64,000 nt of DNA from Ursus arctos (lineage: Eukaryota; Chordata; Mammalia; Carnivora; Ursidae): the NCBI RefSeq assembly GCF_023065955.2, contig NW_026622852.1, positions 9,655,423-9,719,422 on the forward strand, written 5' to 3'. Below are positions 54,646-64,000 of this stretch, in pieces (positions within the stretch are counted from its first letter, which is position 1; each line of letters begins with the position of its first letter). The position numbers and the translations under genes are program-made. The notes below the pieces were generated by a model. It saw only the letters and a program-made list of their open reading frames with translations. It searched no databases and was not told where the DNA came from.

Positions 54646-55079
54646 TCCTCAAACGCTTGAGCAAAGTTGGTAGCCTTACACTACCAGATTTCAAGCCCTA
54701 GGACTAGCTGCAGTAATGTTCACATAGGATAAACATATAAAACTGTGAAACAGAAACGGAGTCCTATAAATACTGCCAGTTGATTTTTGACAAACTAGAT
54801 CAGGCTATCCTCCGAGAAAAGAATAACAGAAGGATATCCATATAAACAAAAATTAACCTCCTTGTGTGCACAGAATTAACTCATAAGAGCTAAAACCATA
54901 AAGCTTCAAGAATAAAACATAGGCAAAATTTCTCACGCCCAGGTATTGGCAAAGATTTTTCATACACAAAACATTAAACAAAACGAAACAACACAACCTT
55001 AAAAGAAAAGAAACAACATGTTTTTGAGTTGAAATTTTCAAAATTTCTTTGCAAGACATGTTAAAAATGAAAAGGTCAG

Positions 55080-55273
55080 GGGCACCTGGGTGGCACAGCG
55101 GTTAAGCGTCTGCCTTCAGCTCAGGGCGTGATCCCGGCGTTATGGGATCGAGCCCCACATCAGGCTCTTCCGCTATGAGCCTGCTTCTTCCTCTCCCACT
55201 CCCCGTGCTTGTGTTCCCTCTCTCGCTGGCTGTCTCTATCTCTGTCGAATAAATAAATAAAATCTTTAAAAAA
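55080..55273 (+). mobile_element. Can-SINE, young bear-type, in L1M
   Basis: GGGGCACCTGGGTGGCACAG with the TATCTCTGTCGAATAAATAA end. The perfect 17-base duplication AAAAATGAAAAGGTCAG ends at 55079 and returns at 55274-55290. It resembles the copies at 58691 and 63547. Confidence 0.97.
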
Positions 55274-55529
55274 AAAAATGAAAAGGTCAGTCGCACAATT
55301 TGGGTGAAAATATACAACAGATTTGTACCCAGAGAAGAACTCTCACTTCTCAATTAGAAGACAAACAACCCATTGTTTTAAATTAGCAAAATACTTTGAC
55401 AATTCACAAAGGCGGCTAAACAAATGACAAATAGGCACAGGAAAATATTTTGAATGTCCTTAGTCTTTAGGGAATTTCAAATTAAATCTCATGAGATACC
55501 ACTACACACTCACTCGGGTGGTTGTGATT

Positions 55530-55700
55530 TTTTTTTTTTTTAAGATTTTATTTGACAGAGAGAAAGAGTGGGAGAGCACAAGCAGGGGCAACGGCAGGCA
55601 GAGGGACAGGGAGTCCGATGCAGGGCTCCATCCCAGGACCCTGGGGTCATGACCTGCGCTGAAGGCAGATGCCTAACTGACTGAGCCACCCAAGTGCCCC
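55530..55700 (-). mobile_element. Can-SINE, arctoid type, in L1M
   Basis: Minus strand: T-rich start, GGGAGAGCACAAGCAGGGGC, head GAGCCACCCAAGTGCCCC. It lacks part of the middle. The duplication is not obvious. Confidence 0.92.
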
Positions 55701-56077
55701 ACGGCTAAAATTTTTAAAAGTAACAATTCCAAGTGCTGACAAAGATGTAGAGGAACTGGCACTCTCCTACATTGCTGGCGGGATTGTAAAACGGTGCAAC
55801 CACTTGCAGGTTCATATATACTTTTTCTAATTAACCATAAAAATTATATAGAACCCAGCAATTGCTCTCCCAAATATTTCCTCAAAATAAATGAAAATGT
55901 ACATCTATACAAAAACTTGTATATGAATTTTAGTACAGTTCTGTTTATAATAGCTCCAAGCTAGAATGTCCCAATAACCCAAATGTCCATGGATAAACGG
56001 ATAATCAAAGGTGATATATCTATATACCACTCAGCAATAAAAAGTAATTAATGCAGACACAAAATGGATGAATCTCA

Positions 56078-56284
56078 GGACGCCTGGGTGGCTCAATCGG
56101 TTAAGTGTCTGCCTTTGGCTCAGGTCATGATCCCAGAGTCCTGGGATCAAGCCCCGCATCGGGCTCCTCGTTCAGTGGGGAGCCTGCCTCTCCCTCTCCC
56201 TCTGCATGATGCTCCCCTGCTTGTGTGTGCTCACTCTCTCATTCTCTCTCTCTCTCTGGAAAATAAATAAGATATTTTTTAAAA
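56078..56284 (+). mobile_element. Can-SINE, arctoid type, in L1M
   Basis: GGACGCCTGGGTGGCTCAAT, then CTCCTCGTTCAGTGGGGAGC. The imperfect flanks ATGGATGAATCTCA and ATGGATGAATTTCA differ by one base. Confidence 0.95.
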
Positions 56285-56572
56285 AGATGGATGAATTTCA
56301 AAAACATGATGATGAACAAAAGAAACTGGTCTACATAGTGGATGATTCTATTTATACAAAATTCTAGAACAGGCAAAACTAATCCACTGTCACAAAGAAA
56401 ACCAATGTTTGCCTGGCATGGGGGCAGACTGACTGCAAAGGAGACTGCAGAAGCTTTGGAGATGATGGAAATGTTATAAATGTGGATTGTGGTGGTGGTT
56501 ATCCGGGTGTACAAAACTCATCAAGCTGTGTATTTTACAATGGGTACATTTTATTATATGGAAATTATACTT

Positions 56573-56747
56573 TTTTAAAGATTTTATTTATTTTTGAGAG
56601 AGAGAGAGAACGAGCAGGGGGAGGGGCAGAGGGAAAAGCAGACTCCCTGCTGAGCAGAGAGCCAGACACAGGACTCGATCCCAGGACCCTGGGATCATGA
56701 CCTGAGCCAAAGGCAGACACTTAACTGACTGAGCCACCCAAGTGCCC
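56573..56747 (-). mobile_element. Can-SINE, arctoid type, in L1M
   Basis: Minus strand: TTTTTTAAAGATTTTATTTA, then CAGACTCCCTGCTGAGCAGA and GAGCCACCCAAGTGCCC. The flanks TGGAAATTATAC and TGGAAATCATAC differ by one base. It sits in the terminal L1 3' UTR. Confidence 0.95.
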
Positions 56748-56789
56748 TGGAAATCATACCATAATAAAGTTGATTTTTAAAAAAAATCT

Positions 56790-58045
56790 CCTCACACCAC
56801 TTTTTCCTCCCACTACTCTGCTCCTTGACAGCCACACTCTCAGAAGGGCTGCTATCATTGCTACGTCACTTCCTCTCCTCCCATGCTTAACAGCCCATTT
56901 CAAGTCAGGCTTACGGCCAGACCACCAAAACTGCTGTTAGAGCACTAATGACCTCAAATTTCCTAATTCTATTATCAATTTCATACAGTCTCCCACTTCC
57001 TTCTTCTTGATATGCTGAGAGTCACCCTTCTTTCTTTTTTGGTTCTCTTCCTACCTCACTAGCTGTTACTCATTAGTCAACTTTACTGGTCTCTCCTCAG
57101 CATTCCAGAATCTACTTGGAATTTCCCCAGGCTTAGTAATCCTCTATTCTTTCTCTATACTCATTGCTAGGTGATCTCATTTAACCCCTAGCTTTATATA
57201 TTACATGTAAACCGATGATTCCCAAGGCTGTCTCTTTATCCCTGACCCCTTCCTGAACTCCAAACTGACATACCAGCTGCCACTTGACATTCTACTTGAA
57301 TGTCTCAGAAATGTCTTAAACTCAAATTACTTAAACTACTACTTAAACTGTAGTAGGCTACAGGATGGGCCTACGTAGATACCCAGGTCCTAATTTCTGG
57401 CACCAGTAAAACTTACCTTGTATTTTAAGGATCTTGAGATGGGGAGATTAGCCTAGAATATCCTAATTGGCCCTAAATGTAATCACAAATGTCCTTCTAA
57501 GAGAGAAGCAGAGGGAGACTTGACTATAAAAGAAGGCAAGGACATACTGACTAATGATGCCTAAAATAAGTCATAAGTCTGCTGGTTTTGAAGATGGTGG
57601 AAAGGGCTGCAAGCCAAAAGATAGGAGGAATGAAGATCTAGAAGCTGGTAAAGTCAAGGAAACAGATTTCCCCTTAGAGCCTCTAGTAGGGAGCACATGT
57701 AGCCTTGCTTACTCCTTGATTCAGGCTCAGGAAAACAGAGTTTGGACTTGTGACCCCCAGAACCATAGAAAATAAATTTCTGTTGTTTTAAGCCACGAAG
57801 TCAGGGGTAATGTGTTATAGCAACCACAAGAAACTCATACAGTTCCTAAAGTTAACTCCTCATCTCTCTCCTCCAAGTACCCATGCCATTCTCATTCTCA
57901 GTAAATAGCTCAGGCCAAAAAAAACCTTGGATAAACATTCCATAAGAGCAGGGACCATGTTTCATACACTACTGTTATCTCTAGTTAAGAAATAATACGA
58001 GACACATACCAGGTATTTAAAAAGCATTCGCTGGACAAATGATGG
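56790..58045 (+). mobile_element. L2 LINE relic split by an LTR
   Basis: Sense L2 ORF2 end and tail: TCCTACCTCACTAGCTG, then TGTAAACCGATGATTCCCAA (the eroded YADD-type region), CTGAACTCCAAACTGACATA and GACATTCTACTTGAATGTCT. After the LTR at about 57345-57841 it continues CTCAGTAAATAGCTCAGGCC and ends with the tail CATAAGAGCAGGGACCATGT. Confidence 0.75.
57345..57841 (+). mobile_element. MLT1-type LTR (ERVL-MaLR) in L2
   Basis: Sense LTR: CCCAGGTCCTAATTTCTGGC, GGATCTTGAGATGGGGAGAT, GGCCCTAAATGTAATCACAA, AGATTTCCCCTTAGAGCCTC and the end AATAAATTTCTGTTGTTTTA, AGCCACGAAGTC, AACTCATACAG. It has no internal retroviral sequence and no coding content. It differs in subfamily from the LTR at 16144. 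Confidence 0.85.
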
Positions 58046-58147
58046 AACAGAACACAGAAGATCACTATCATACCATCCTTAATATCCTAAAGGTTAAAGG
58101 TAGATACTGTGTCCATGAAACAAGAAAAAATATGTTACATTAAAAAC

Positions 58148-58252
58148 CAGAGCACCTGGCTGGCTCAATCAGTGGGGTGTGTGACTCTTGAGCTCAGGGT
58201 TATGAGTTCAAGCCCCACATTGGGCATAGAGATTACTTAAAAATAAAATCTT
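58148..58252 (+). mobile_element. Can-SINE, short old form
   Basis: About 105 bases: GAGCACCTGGCTGGCTCAAT, then TGACTCTTGAGCTCAGGGTT, GAGTTCAAGCCCCACATTGG and ATTACTTAAAAATAAAATCT. It has the tRNA-related head but no long CT-rich body, so it is a short early type. Confidence 0.9.
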
Positions 58253-58435
58253 ACAGCACCTGGGTGGCTCAGTGGGTTGAGCATCCAACCCTTGATTTCA
58301 GCTCAGGCCGTGGTCTCGGGGTCATGGGATCGAACCCCATGTTCCATGCTCCACATTGGGCATGGAACCTGCTTAAGATTCTCTCTCTGCCCTGCTCAAT
58401 CTAAATAAATTAAATAAATAAACAAACCACCTCTT
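58253..58435 (+). mobile_element. Can-SINE, old subfamily, adjacent
   Basis: Starts directly after the tail of the previous SINE: AGCACCTGGGTGGCTCAGTG, then CCTTGATTTCAGCTCAGGCC and GGGATCGAACCCCATGTTCC. It inserted into or next to the A-rich tail of the first. A partial tandem duplication GTTCCATGCTCCA is seen in its body. Confidence 0.93.
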
Positions 58436-58690
58436 TTTTTAAAAATCAAAGATCAAAATAAAGAGCTTTTGAAATTGAAAAAAATCTCAGCTAACATTTT
58501 TAAAGACTCAATGTGAGGGTTGGAAAAGTACAATGAAAAAGCCAAGAATAATACAGAAGATAAGAAAATCAGGACTGACTCCTAATTCTAACTCAAAATT
58601 AGACTTGACACCCATGATCCAATTAACAGGAGATTCAGGCAGAGAGAACAGAAAAAAAGGGAGGAAATTGCTAAAGAAATAAAATTAAAG

Positions 58691-58891
58691 GGGGCGCCTG
58701 GGTGGCACAGCGGTTAGGCGTCTGCCTTCAGCTCAGGGCGTGATCCCGGCGTTCTGGGATCGAGCCCCACATCAGGCTCTTCCGCTGGGAGCCTGCTTCT
58801 TCCTCTCCCACTCCCCCTGCTTGTGTTCCCTCTCTCGCTGGCTGTCTCCATCTCTGTCGAGTAAATAAATAAAATCTTTAAAAAAAAAAAA
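58691..58891 (+). mobile_element. Can-SINE, young bear-type
   Basis: GGGGCGCCTGGGTGGCACAG, CCATCTCTGTCGAGTAAATA, long A tail. The perfect 18-base duplication AAAGAAATAAAATTAAAG lies at 58673-58690 and 58892-58909. One of the cleanest insertions here. Confidence 0.97.
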
Positions 58892-59754
58892 AAAGAAATA
58901 AAATTAAAGAATTTTCCAAAACTGAAGGACATGGGTCTTCCTGATGAAAAAAACCCATCACTTTAAGTATCTTGCAATTTTGCCAATAAACCTGGAGGGG
59001 GGGAAAACTAGCTTATGAAAGACAGTAAACAAGGCCTTCAAAATCCCAGCAGATGTGAGCAGAATTCCATACCAGGCAACACTATTAATGAATTGCGGTG
59101 TCGTGTGCAATAAAGACATTTTCAGACTGCCCAAGAATTCAAAAACATGCTTCTCCAGCAAGGCTCTGCTTCAGAAAAATCAAGATATGGATGGGAAAGA
59201 CAAGGAACCCAGAAAATAAGTTGTCTAAGACCAGAGAAGTCCTGCAATGATTCCTGCACTGCAGACCCGCAGAGCCAAGCCTCCAGGGTGGCCGAGGAGC
59301 CAGACGGAGATGGGGAAGATGGGGGTGAAGGGATGGAACCCACAGATTTTTTTTTTCAATTTTTCTACACGTTTCATAAAATTATTGGAAGATGCTTGAC
59401 AAATCTGTTGGAGCATCTGGAAAACAAATTATCAATGCATACACAGCAGACCAAGCAAATGAAAAAATAAGTCAATTATTAACATCAAGATGAAAAAGAC
59501 AAGAAAGGAAAGGCAATGTTCAAACATTACTTGCCCCTGCAGTGAACAACTTATATGGTTGTAATAATGTCAATGGTGAGCAAGGATTTAACCAAAACCG
59601 TGGCACAACTAGAATATGAGGAAAGAGACAGGAGCAGAACAGGCAGTGAAGATGGGGGAGAGAGAAAGAGAGCCAAGGCTTCATCCACAATAACAGAAGA
59701 ACATCTAAACTTGGGAATGGATATAGACTATCAGCATAAGCATATCAGGTTTTT

Positions 59755-59946
59755 TAAAGATTTTATTCATTTGAGAGAGAGCGAGCGACCGAGCACGAGT
59801 GGGGCCAAGGAGGGGCAGTGGGAGAGGGAGAAGCAGACTCCCCACTGAGCAGGGAGCCCAACGACGTGGGACTCGATCCCAGGACCCTGCGATCATGACC
59901 TGAGCCAAAGGCAGACGCTTAACTGACTGAGCCGGCCAGGCGCCCC
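59755..59946 (-). mobile_element. Can-SINE, arctoid type
   Basis: Minus strand: TTTTTTAAAGATTTTATTCA, then CAGACTCCCCACTGAGCAGG and GAGCCGGCCAGGCGCCCC. AGCATAAGCATAT flanks it at 59733-59745 and 59947-59959. A few extra bases (CAGG) lie between the first flank and the T tract. Confidence 0.95.
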
Positions 59947-60150
59947 AGCATAAGCATATTAGTTAGAAATACTATAATAAATACTAAAAGAAACAACTAA
60001 AAGAGTTTAATGCAATCACTTTCAGGGAGGGAGGAATGGGACAGGGACTTTTCTTTATAAGTTTTTGGTCCTATTTCATTATGTTTTTATATGTACAGGT
60101 ATTACTTTGATACAAGCCTTAATGATAAAGTCAAAGCTAATAAAACTAAA

Positions 60151-60599
60151 TAAAGGGCTCAGAGCCCATATAGATATCGAGAGAGAATTTCCCACAAATA
60201 GTAATCAGGGCTATGACACAAGAGAGTGAGTGACGTCCCTCAGTCACCTAGAGCCTGGGACCAGCAGAATAAGACAGAACAGAGAGCACTTTCTAGACAC
60301 ACCTGGCTCAGAGCTTCCATCGATCCCTTGTGAGAAGGAAACTAGAAAGTACTAAAACCACATGTTGTCATAGGTTTTTGCACATCTGCTTCCTCCCATG
60401 TAGAAACCTGTCTTTGGTTCTCTTCCCCAGTGTGGATTCAACCACACTCAACAAACGTGCTCCTCATCCCCAGCAAGCCCTGCGGCCAAGAGCCCCGCAG
60501 GCATGTCACAGACAGACGTCTGCACTGGCCAGAAGCAAGGGACAAGTCTGAGTAAAGTTCCTCTGGCAGAATGTCAATATGAACGGACTCGGTCTTGAC

Positions 60600-60639
<40 letters not shown>

Positions 60640-62694
60640 CATACAGTGTGCTCTTGGGAGGGATTTTTTTTTTTTTAACTGTTGTCTTCTGGCTTTTTTA
60701 CTCAGTATTGGAACTTTTTAACTAACGTCCACTTTCGTCTTCAGTAGGACGATGAAGTATAAATCGCACTGCATGAGCTGAGCAAAGGCACAGAATGTTC
60801 TTGTCCATAGCAGGACTTGGGACAGATTATGATAATGGCAAAACTGACTACAAAAGCAATTTGACCATACCAGAAAACTGCTCTGATTTCAAAAGACGTT
60901 GCTGTAGTGGAGACTTCTTACAGCTAAGGCTGCATGCCATTGCTGTGCACCGCATCTTCATAAACATACAGTCACTGTTGAAATAGCCCACCAGGCTTGA
61001 AGGTCTGCCATATATAGTCCGTAAAATAAACTGTGACTTAAAATAGAGCTTTGTCTAAAAATAATGCAGTTACTTTAAAAAAAATCAAATTATGTTCAAA
61101 GAGTTGCTTGTGTAACCCAAAGGTAATGGGAATTAAAAAAAGAAAATCAAATGGCAAACCCAGCATGTGGGCCCATACTAAGTCTCCAGCAAACCCTAGC
61201 TAGAAAGAAAATAGGTGGTAAGCTGGTAGACACAGAAGGAGGTATTTCTAAATAGACTGGGGGACTTGTAAGCACTTTTTAAATCTAAAACCAAGGAGGC
61301 TACTAAAATCCTTCCTTCCATAGTTACAAAAAACAAACACAAAACAAAAGTCCATTTTGCAATAGTCATTATCAAAGGCCTGTTCACCATGACGAAGAGT
61401 CCCGGTGACTCTGAGATTGCTGTGGCCCTGAGAAGCCATTTCAGCCACTTCTCGCCAGTAGCCAGTGCAGAGCTGGGGGTGAGTAACTCCAGAGCAGCCC
61501 TAACGAAGCGTGTACCTCACGGGCAGCTGCTCCCTGAGTACCCACGTGTATGTGGACACATGGGAAGTAAAATTTACAGTGGTGAACCAAAGTTCTGGAG
61601 GGATACTACAAGAAAAGGGAGTGCATCTATTTTCCGAGTAAGATGCTTTAGTAAATAACAATAAACAGTCAAGGTATGAACTCAGAGAGTGATCTTAGTA
61701 AGTACAATGCCTAGGTCAAGGTTTCCAGAACAGTCCAGGTACCAAATGTGCCAGGGTTTTTACCAAACTTCTCCATTTCATAAAGCAACCAATTCTCAAA
61801 TATTCTTGTTAGAGAAAGAATGAAGCTAAATGATATGCCCAGTTCATTTTTTTTCAATTAGCAATCTACCATCATGTTTTTAAAGACATTCCCCCTTCTA
61901 ATTGTTTTTAATGATAAAGATCCCTACACAAAATTTTAATATTGTCATCATCTCGTGAAAAGAAAAATCCCATACCAAAATTGAAAAAAGAATCATGATT
62001 TCTCCCTCGTTTTCTGAAAAAAAAAAAATAATAATAAAGAAGAGCTTTGTTTTGGTATCTTCTGATCTAAGCACATGAGCACTGGAAAATAGAATCACTT
62101 AAATTTAACAACTCAGATTGTTTCCCCTCACAAAACAGAATAATAGTGGGAACATTTTTGTGACTCCGAGGAAGCAAATGTTTCTAATTAGTGAACAAGA
62201 TCAGCTGAGGTAGGGCTCGGGGCATCTGTGTCTCTCATTAGGGACACTATCCTGGAGAGCAAAACAACAGAACTGCCTGAATTCTGTTTGTGAAGGTTGC
62301 CACCTACCGAAGAACACACAGAACTGCAGCCAGCTTCCAGGGCGGAGCGCGAGGAGCGTGATGGGGGAGGAAGGGAAAAGCAGATAATCCTGCGATCTGG
62401 TGAGACTTTCGTGCCCAAAGAAGGCAAGAAGGGGGTACGGCACTGACTTAGCAGATACAGCTCTGGGTACAGGACGGTCAGGCTGGAAGACTGTGTGGAG
62501 GAGGTACTTACTGGGCCTCCTGGGGTCATTAGGGTTTAGCAAAGGAGGAGCGCATGGGAAGTGGAGGCAGGTGGAGGCAGGCAGAGAGGTGGGGAAAGCC
62601 ATGACGTAGATGGAGTCCAGTGAGGGGATGAGACCCGCCCGAGAAGAGTGTATCCCCTGGGCTCTTGTAGGAAAGGAGATGAAATGCTGAGGGC
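60151..62694. other. Unassigned, with a CA repeat
   Basis: No gene recognised over 2.5 kb. A T12 run at 60665-60676 and an A12 run at 62018-62029 are present. A pair of overlapping minus-strand frames (133 and 113 codons, 62188-62602) shows no motif that I know and lies opposite a G-rich plus strand, which favours chance openness. Confidence 0.4.
60599..60643. repeat. CG/CA alternating microsatellite
   Basis: ACGCGCGCACACACACACAC followed by further CA units with a CG interruption, about 44 bases of purine-pyrimidine alternation. Confidence 0.95.
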
Positions 62695-62815
62695 CTCGGG
62701 TTAGTGCATTAGGATTCCTCCCCTCCTACGTGTATCAAGTCATCGTGTTGTACAACTATACCTCAATAAATCTGGATAAAATGTGAAATAAATAACAAAA
62801 ACATGTAAAGAACCA
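62695..62815 (+). mobile_element. L1 3' terminal fragment
   Basis: TCAAGTCATCGTGTTGTACA, then ACTATACCTCAATAAATCTG matches the end of old L1 3' UTRs on the sense strand. Confidence 0.5.
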
Positions 62816-63092
62816 ATGGATTATGGAAACAGAGCTCAGTGAGAAATTGCTGTACAGATGGTAAACCTCCTGACTCTTTGGAAATTGTCTCAAAGGAAAT
62901 TACTTAGATTAAAGATTGACATAGTGATCTGACAGGTAAAATAGTGACTCTAATACCATCCTGGGCCACCCAGCACTAGGAGCTACAGCACCTGTGGCTA
63001 CCCCCTCGATCGGTCAATATGGGAGCCCCAAGCCTGCCCTCTGTCCACAAACGCACCTCCTTCTCCGCTCCCATAAAAGCAGTGCTCCCCCT
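62816..63092. other. Unassigned sequence
   Basis: No gene or repeat recognised. Confidence 0.4.
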
Positions 63093-63270
63093 TCCATTTC
63101 ATTCATCTGTTCTAAATATATTAACAGAGACCCAACCATGTTCCTGGCATGGAAACAAGGATGAAGGCAAATATGGTCCCCTCCCTCATGGTACTTACCA
63201 TCTAGTGAAGCTTGGAGACAGTAATTAAATAACTACACAGATGATAGTATAAAAGTTATGAGTACCCTAA
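63093..63270 (-). mobile_element. L2 LINE terminal part
   Basis: Antisense L2: TTTCATTCATCTGTTCTAAA, then ACCATGTTCCTGGCATGGAA, CCTCCCTCATGGTACTTACC and ATCTAGTGAAGCTTGGAGAC. Confidence 0.78.
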
Positions 63271-63459
63271 ATTCAAGGCTGTGAGAGCCTAGCTAGGGGC
63301 AACTGAATCAGTCCGGGGGTGGCGGAAGGTACATAAATGGATTCTTACTGAGGAAACAACATTTGGCCAACACGCATCAATTACGGCCGCAGGGGGCGCA
63401 TTCAAGAGCACTTGCTGCCACAAGGGGGCAGGCAGGAGCCCAGGGTTTGGAGGCCTCGG
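63271..63459. other. Unassigned sequence
   Basis: Short unassigned stretch. CGCAGGGGGCGCATTCAAGA (63389) resembles a CTCF-type CCGCNNGGNGGCAG core, too loosely to call. Confidence 0.35.
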
Positions 63460-63835
63460 GCCGGCTTCCACCTTTTAACAGCTTCTCCGGACAAGTCACT
63501 TGAATTCTTAGTCTCAGTTTGCTCGTGTATAAAATGGGGAAAGAAGGGGCGCCTGGGTGGCACAGCGGTTAAGCGTCTGCCTTTGACTCAGGGCGTGATC
63601 CCGGTGTGATGAGATCAAGCCCCACATCAGGCTCCTTCGCTATGAGCCTGCTTCTTCCTCTCCCACTCCCCTTGCTTGTGTTCCCTCTCTCGCTGGCTGT
63701 CTCTATCTCTGTCAAATAAATAAATAAAATCTTAAAAAAAATGGGGAAAGTAGTGGGGATTAAATGATAAAATACACAGAATGTGCTTACTGCAATGACT
63801 AGAACATAGTATGCAGGAAAATGTTAGCTCATATA
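63460..63835 (+). mobile_element. MIR SINE, split by a young SINE
   Basis: Sense MIR: CCGGACAAGTCACTTGAATT, then TCTCAGTTTGCTCGTGTATA. After the SINE it continues GGGATTAAATGATAAAATAC and TAGAACATAGTATGCAGGAA. Confidence 0.85.
63547..63736 (+). mobile_element. Can-SINE, young bear-type
   Basis: GGGGCGCCTGGGTGGCACAG, TCGCTGGCTGTCTCTATCTC. The flanks AAAATGGGGAAAGAAG (63531-63546) and AAAATGGGGAAAGTAG (63737-63752) differ by one base. It interrupts the MIR. Confidence 0.97.
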
Positions 63836-63836
63836 A

Positions 63837-64000
63837 TTTTGGTGTTATTAATCCTCTCTGCTTTCATGCCAGAGTGTGGACAATGAGGAAGAAGAGGAAT
63901 AGGGAAGATTTGAATTTAAAGACTAGAATGGTTATATGCTATTTCTATGTGATATGTTACTGATATGTTTAGATTCCAGATAGAACATAGGATCCATTAT
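63837..64000. other. Unassigned end of window
   Basis: AT-rich sequence with no gene or repeat recognised before the window edge. Confidence 0.4.

Larger units (their letters stand above)
54650..56785 (+). mobile_element. Old L1M LINE with four nested SINEs
   Basis: Diverged sense L1 ORF2 and 3' UTR: CTTACACTACCAGATTTCAA, then ATAAAGCTTCAAGAATAAAA, GACAAATAGGCACAGGAAAA, ATGAGATACCACTACACACT, TACATTGCTGGCGGGATTGT, CCAATAACCCAAATGTCCAT and a 3' UTR with ATTGTGGTGGTGGTTATCCG. SINEs at 55080, 55530, 56078 and 56573 cut it. Removing them restores continuity. Stops and frameshifts leave no usable frame. Confidence 0.85.
58440..60150 (+). mobile_element. L1M 5'-region relic
   Basis: Diverged text matching the 5' UTR/ORF1 side of old L1M elements as I remember it: TTTTCCAAAACTGAAGGACA, then AGAATTCCATACCAGGCAAC, GCAATAAAGACATTTTCAGA and GAAAGAGACAGGAGCAG. 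It is interrupted by SINEs at 58691 and 59742. A 107-codon frame at 59147-59470 lies inside and is not a gene. The family and extent are uncertain. Confidence 0.45.

Noticed and set aside
59147..59470. 107-codon plus frame
   Set aside because: It lies in text that I assign to an L1M 5'-region relic and shows no known domain.
62188..62602. Overlapping 133- and 113-codon minus frames
   Set aside because: Two frames open at once opposite a G-rich strand is typical of chance. No motif is recognised.
63380..63430. CTCF-like site
   Set aside because: CGCAGGGGGCGCATTCAAGA and CCACAAGGGGGCAG look suggestive, but without a matrix score or conservation I cannot support a call.

Overview
This window is nuclear DNA from a caniform carnivoran, most likely a bear (Ursidae). 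The evidence is repeat content. There are 33 tRNA-derived carnivore SINEs (Can-SINE/SINEC), all ending in an AATAAA-bearing A-rich tail. About 14 are of the type whose head reads TGGCACAGCGGTTAAGCG and whose body ends GCTGGCTGTCTCT, a form I associate with ursids (giant panda and other bears). Two carnivore-type L1 copies (5' end of the window and 19.58-19.83 kb) agree with this. The assignment rests on remembered subfamily consensus features, not on a search.

I find no intact protein-coding gene, no RNA gene and no prokaryote-style operon, prophage or CRISPR. Most computed reading frames are under 135 codons and follow repeats or chance. The exceptions are two broken L1 ORF2 pieces (1-1664) and two weak, unrecognised coding-like patches: 48182-48448 (+) and 41230-41731 (-). 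The window looks like intergenic or deep intronic sequence.

Layout: 1-1990 carnivore L1 3' end. 2.0-6.4 kb unassigned. 6.4-8.5 kb an old L2 LINE split by a SINE, an unnamed repeat and a MIR. 8.6-9.8 kb three minus-strand SINEs and MIRs. 9.8-16.1 kb mostly unassigned with MIR, L2 and SINE pieces. 16.14-16.51 kb an MLT1 LTR. 16.7-16.8 kb a perfect hairpin. 17.4 kb a CT/CA microsatellite. 19.1-23.4 kb SINEs, MIRs, a short L1 insertion and a MER5-like DNA transposon. 23.4-26.3 kb unassigned, partly AT-rich. 26.36-27.35 kb an internally deleted older L1. 27.4-31.8 kb mostly unassigned with one SINE. 32.3-39.7 kb five SINEs, two MIRs, an L2 tail, an L1M relic and long purine and pyrimidine tracts. 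39.7-54.6 kb mixed unassigned sequence with nine SINEs. 54.6-56.8 kb an old L1M with four SINEs inside. 56.8-58.05 kb an L2 split by an MLT1-type LTR. 58.1-60.1 kb an L1M 5'-region relic with SINEs before and within it. 60.1-64.0 kb mostly unassigned, with a CA repeat, an L2 tail and a MIR split by a young SINE.

There is no gene network to describe. What the sequence records is layered transposition: ancient L2 and MIR, then MER5, MLT1 and L1M, then Can-SINEs of at least three ages, the youngest with near-perfect target-site duplications. No new biological system is evident. The items most worth a second look are five inverted-repeat sites, the two weak coding-like patches, AT-rich blocks that might be conserved noncoding elements, and the young SINEs as possible bear insertion markers.
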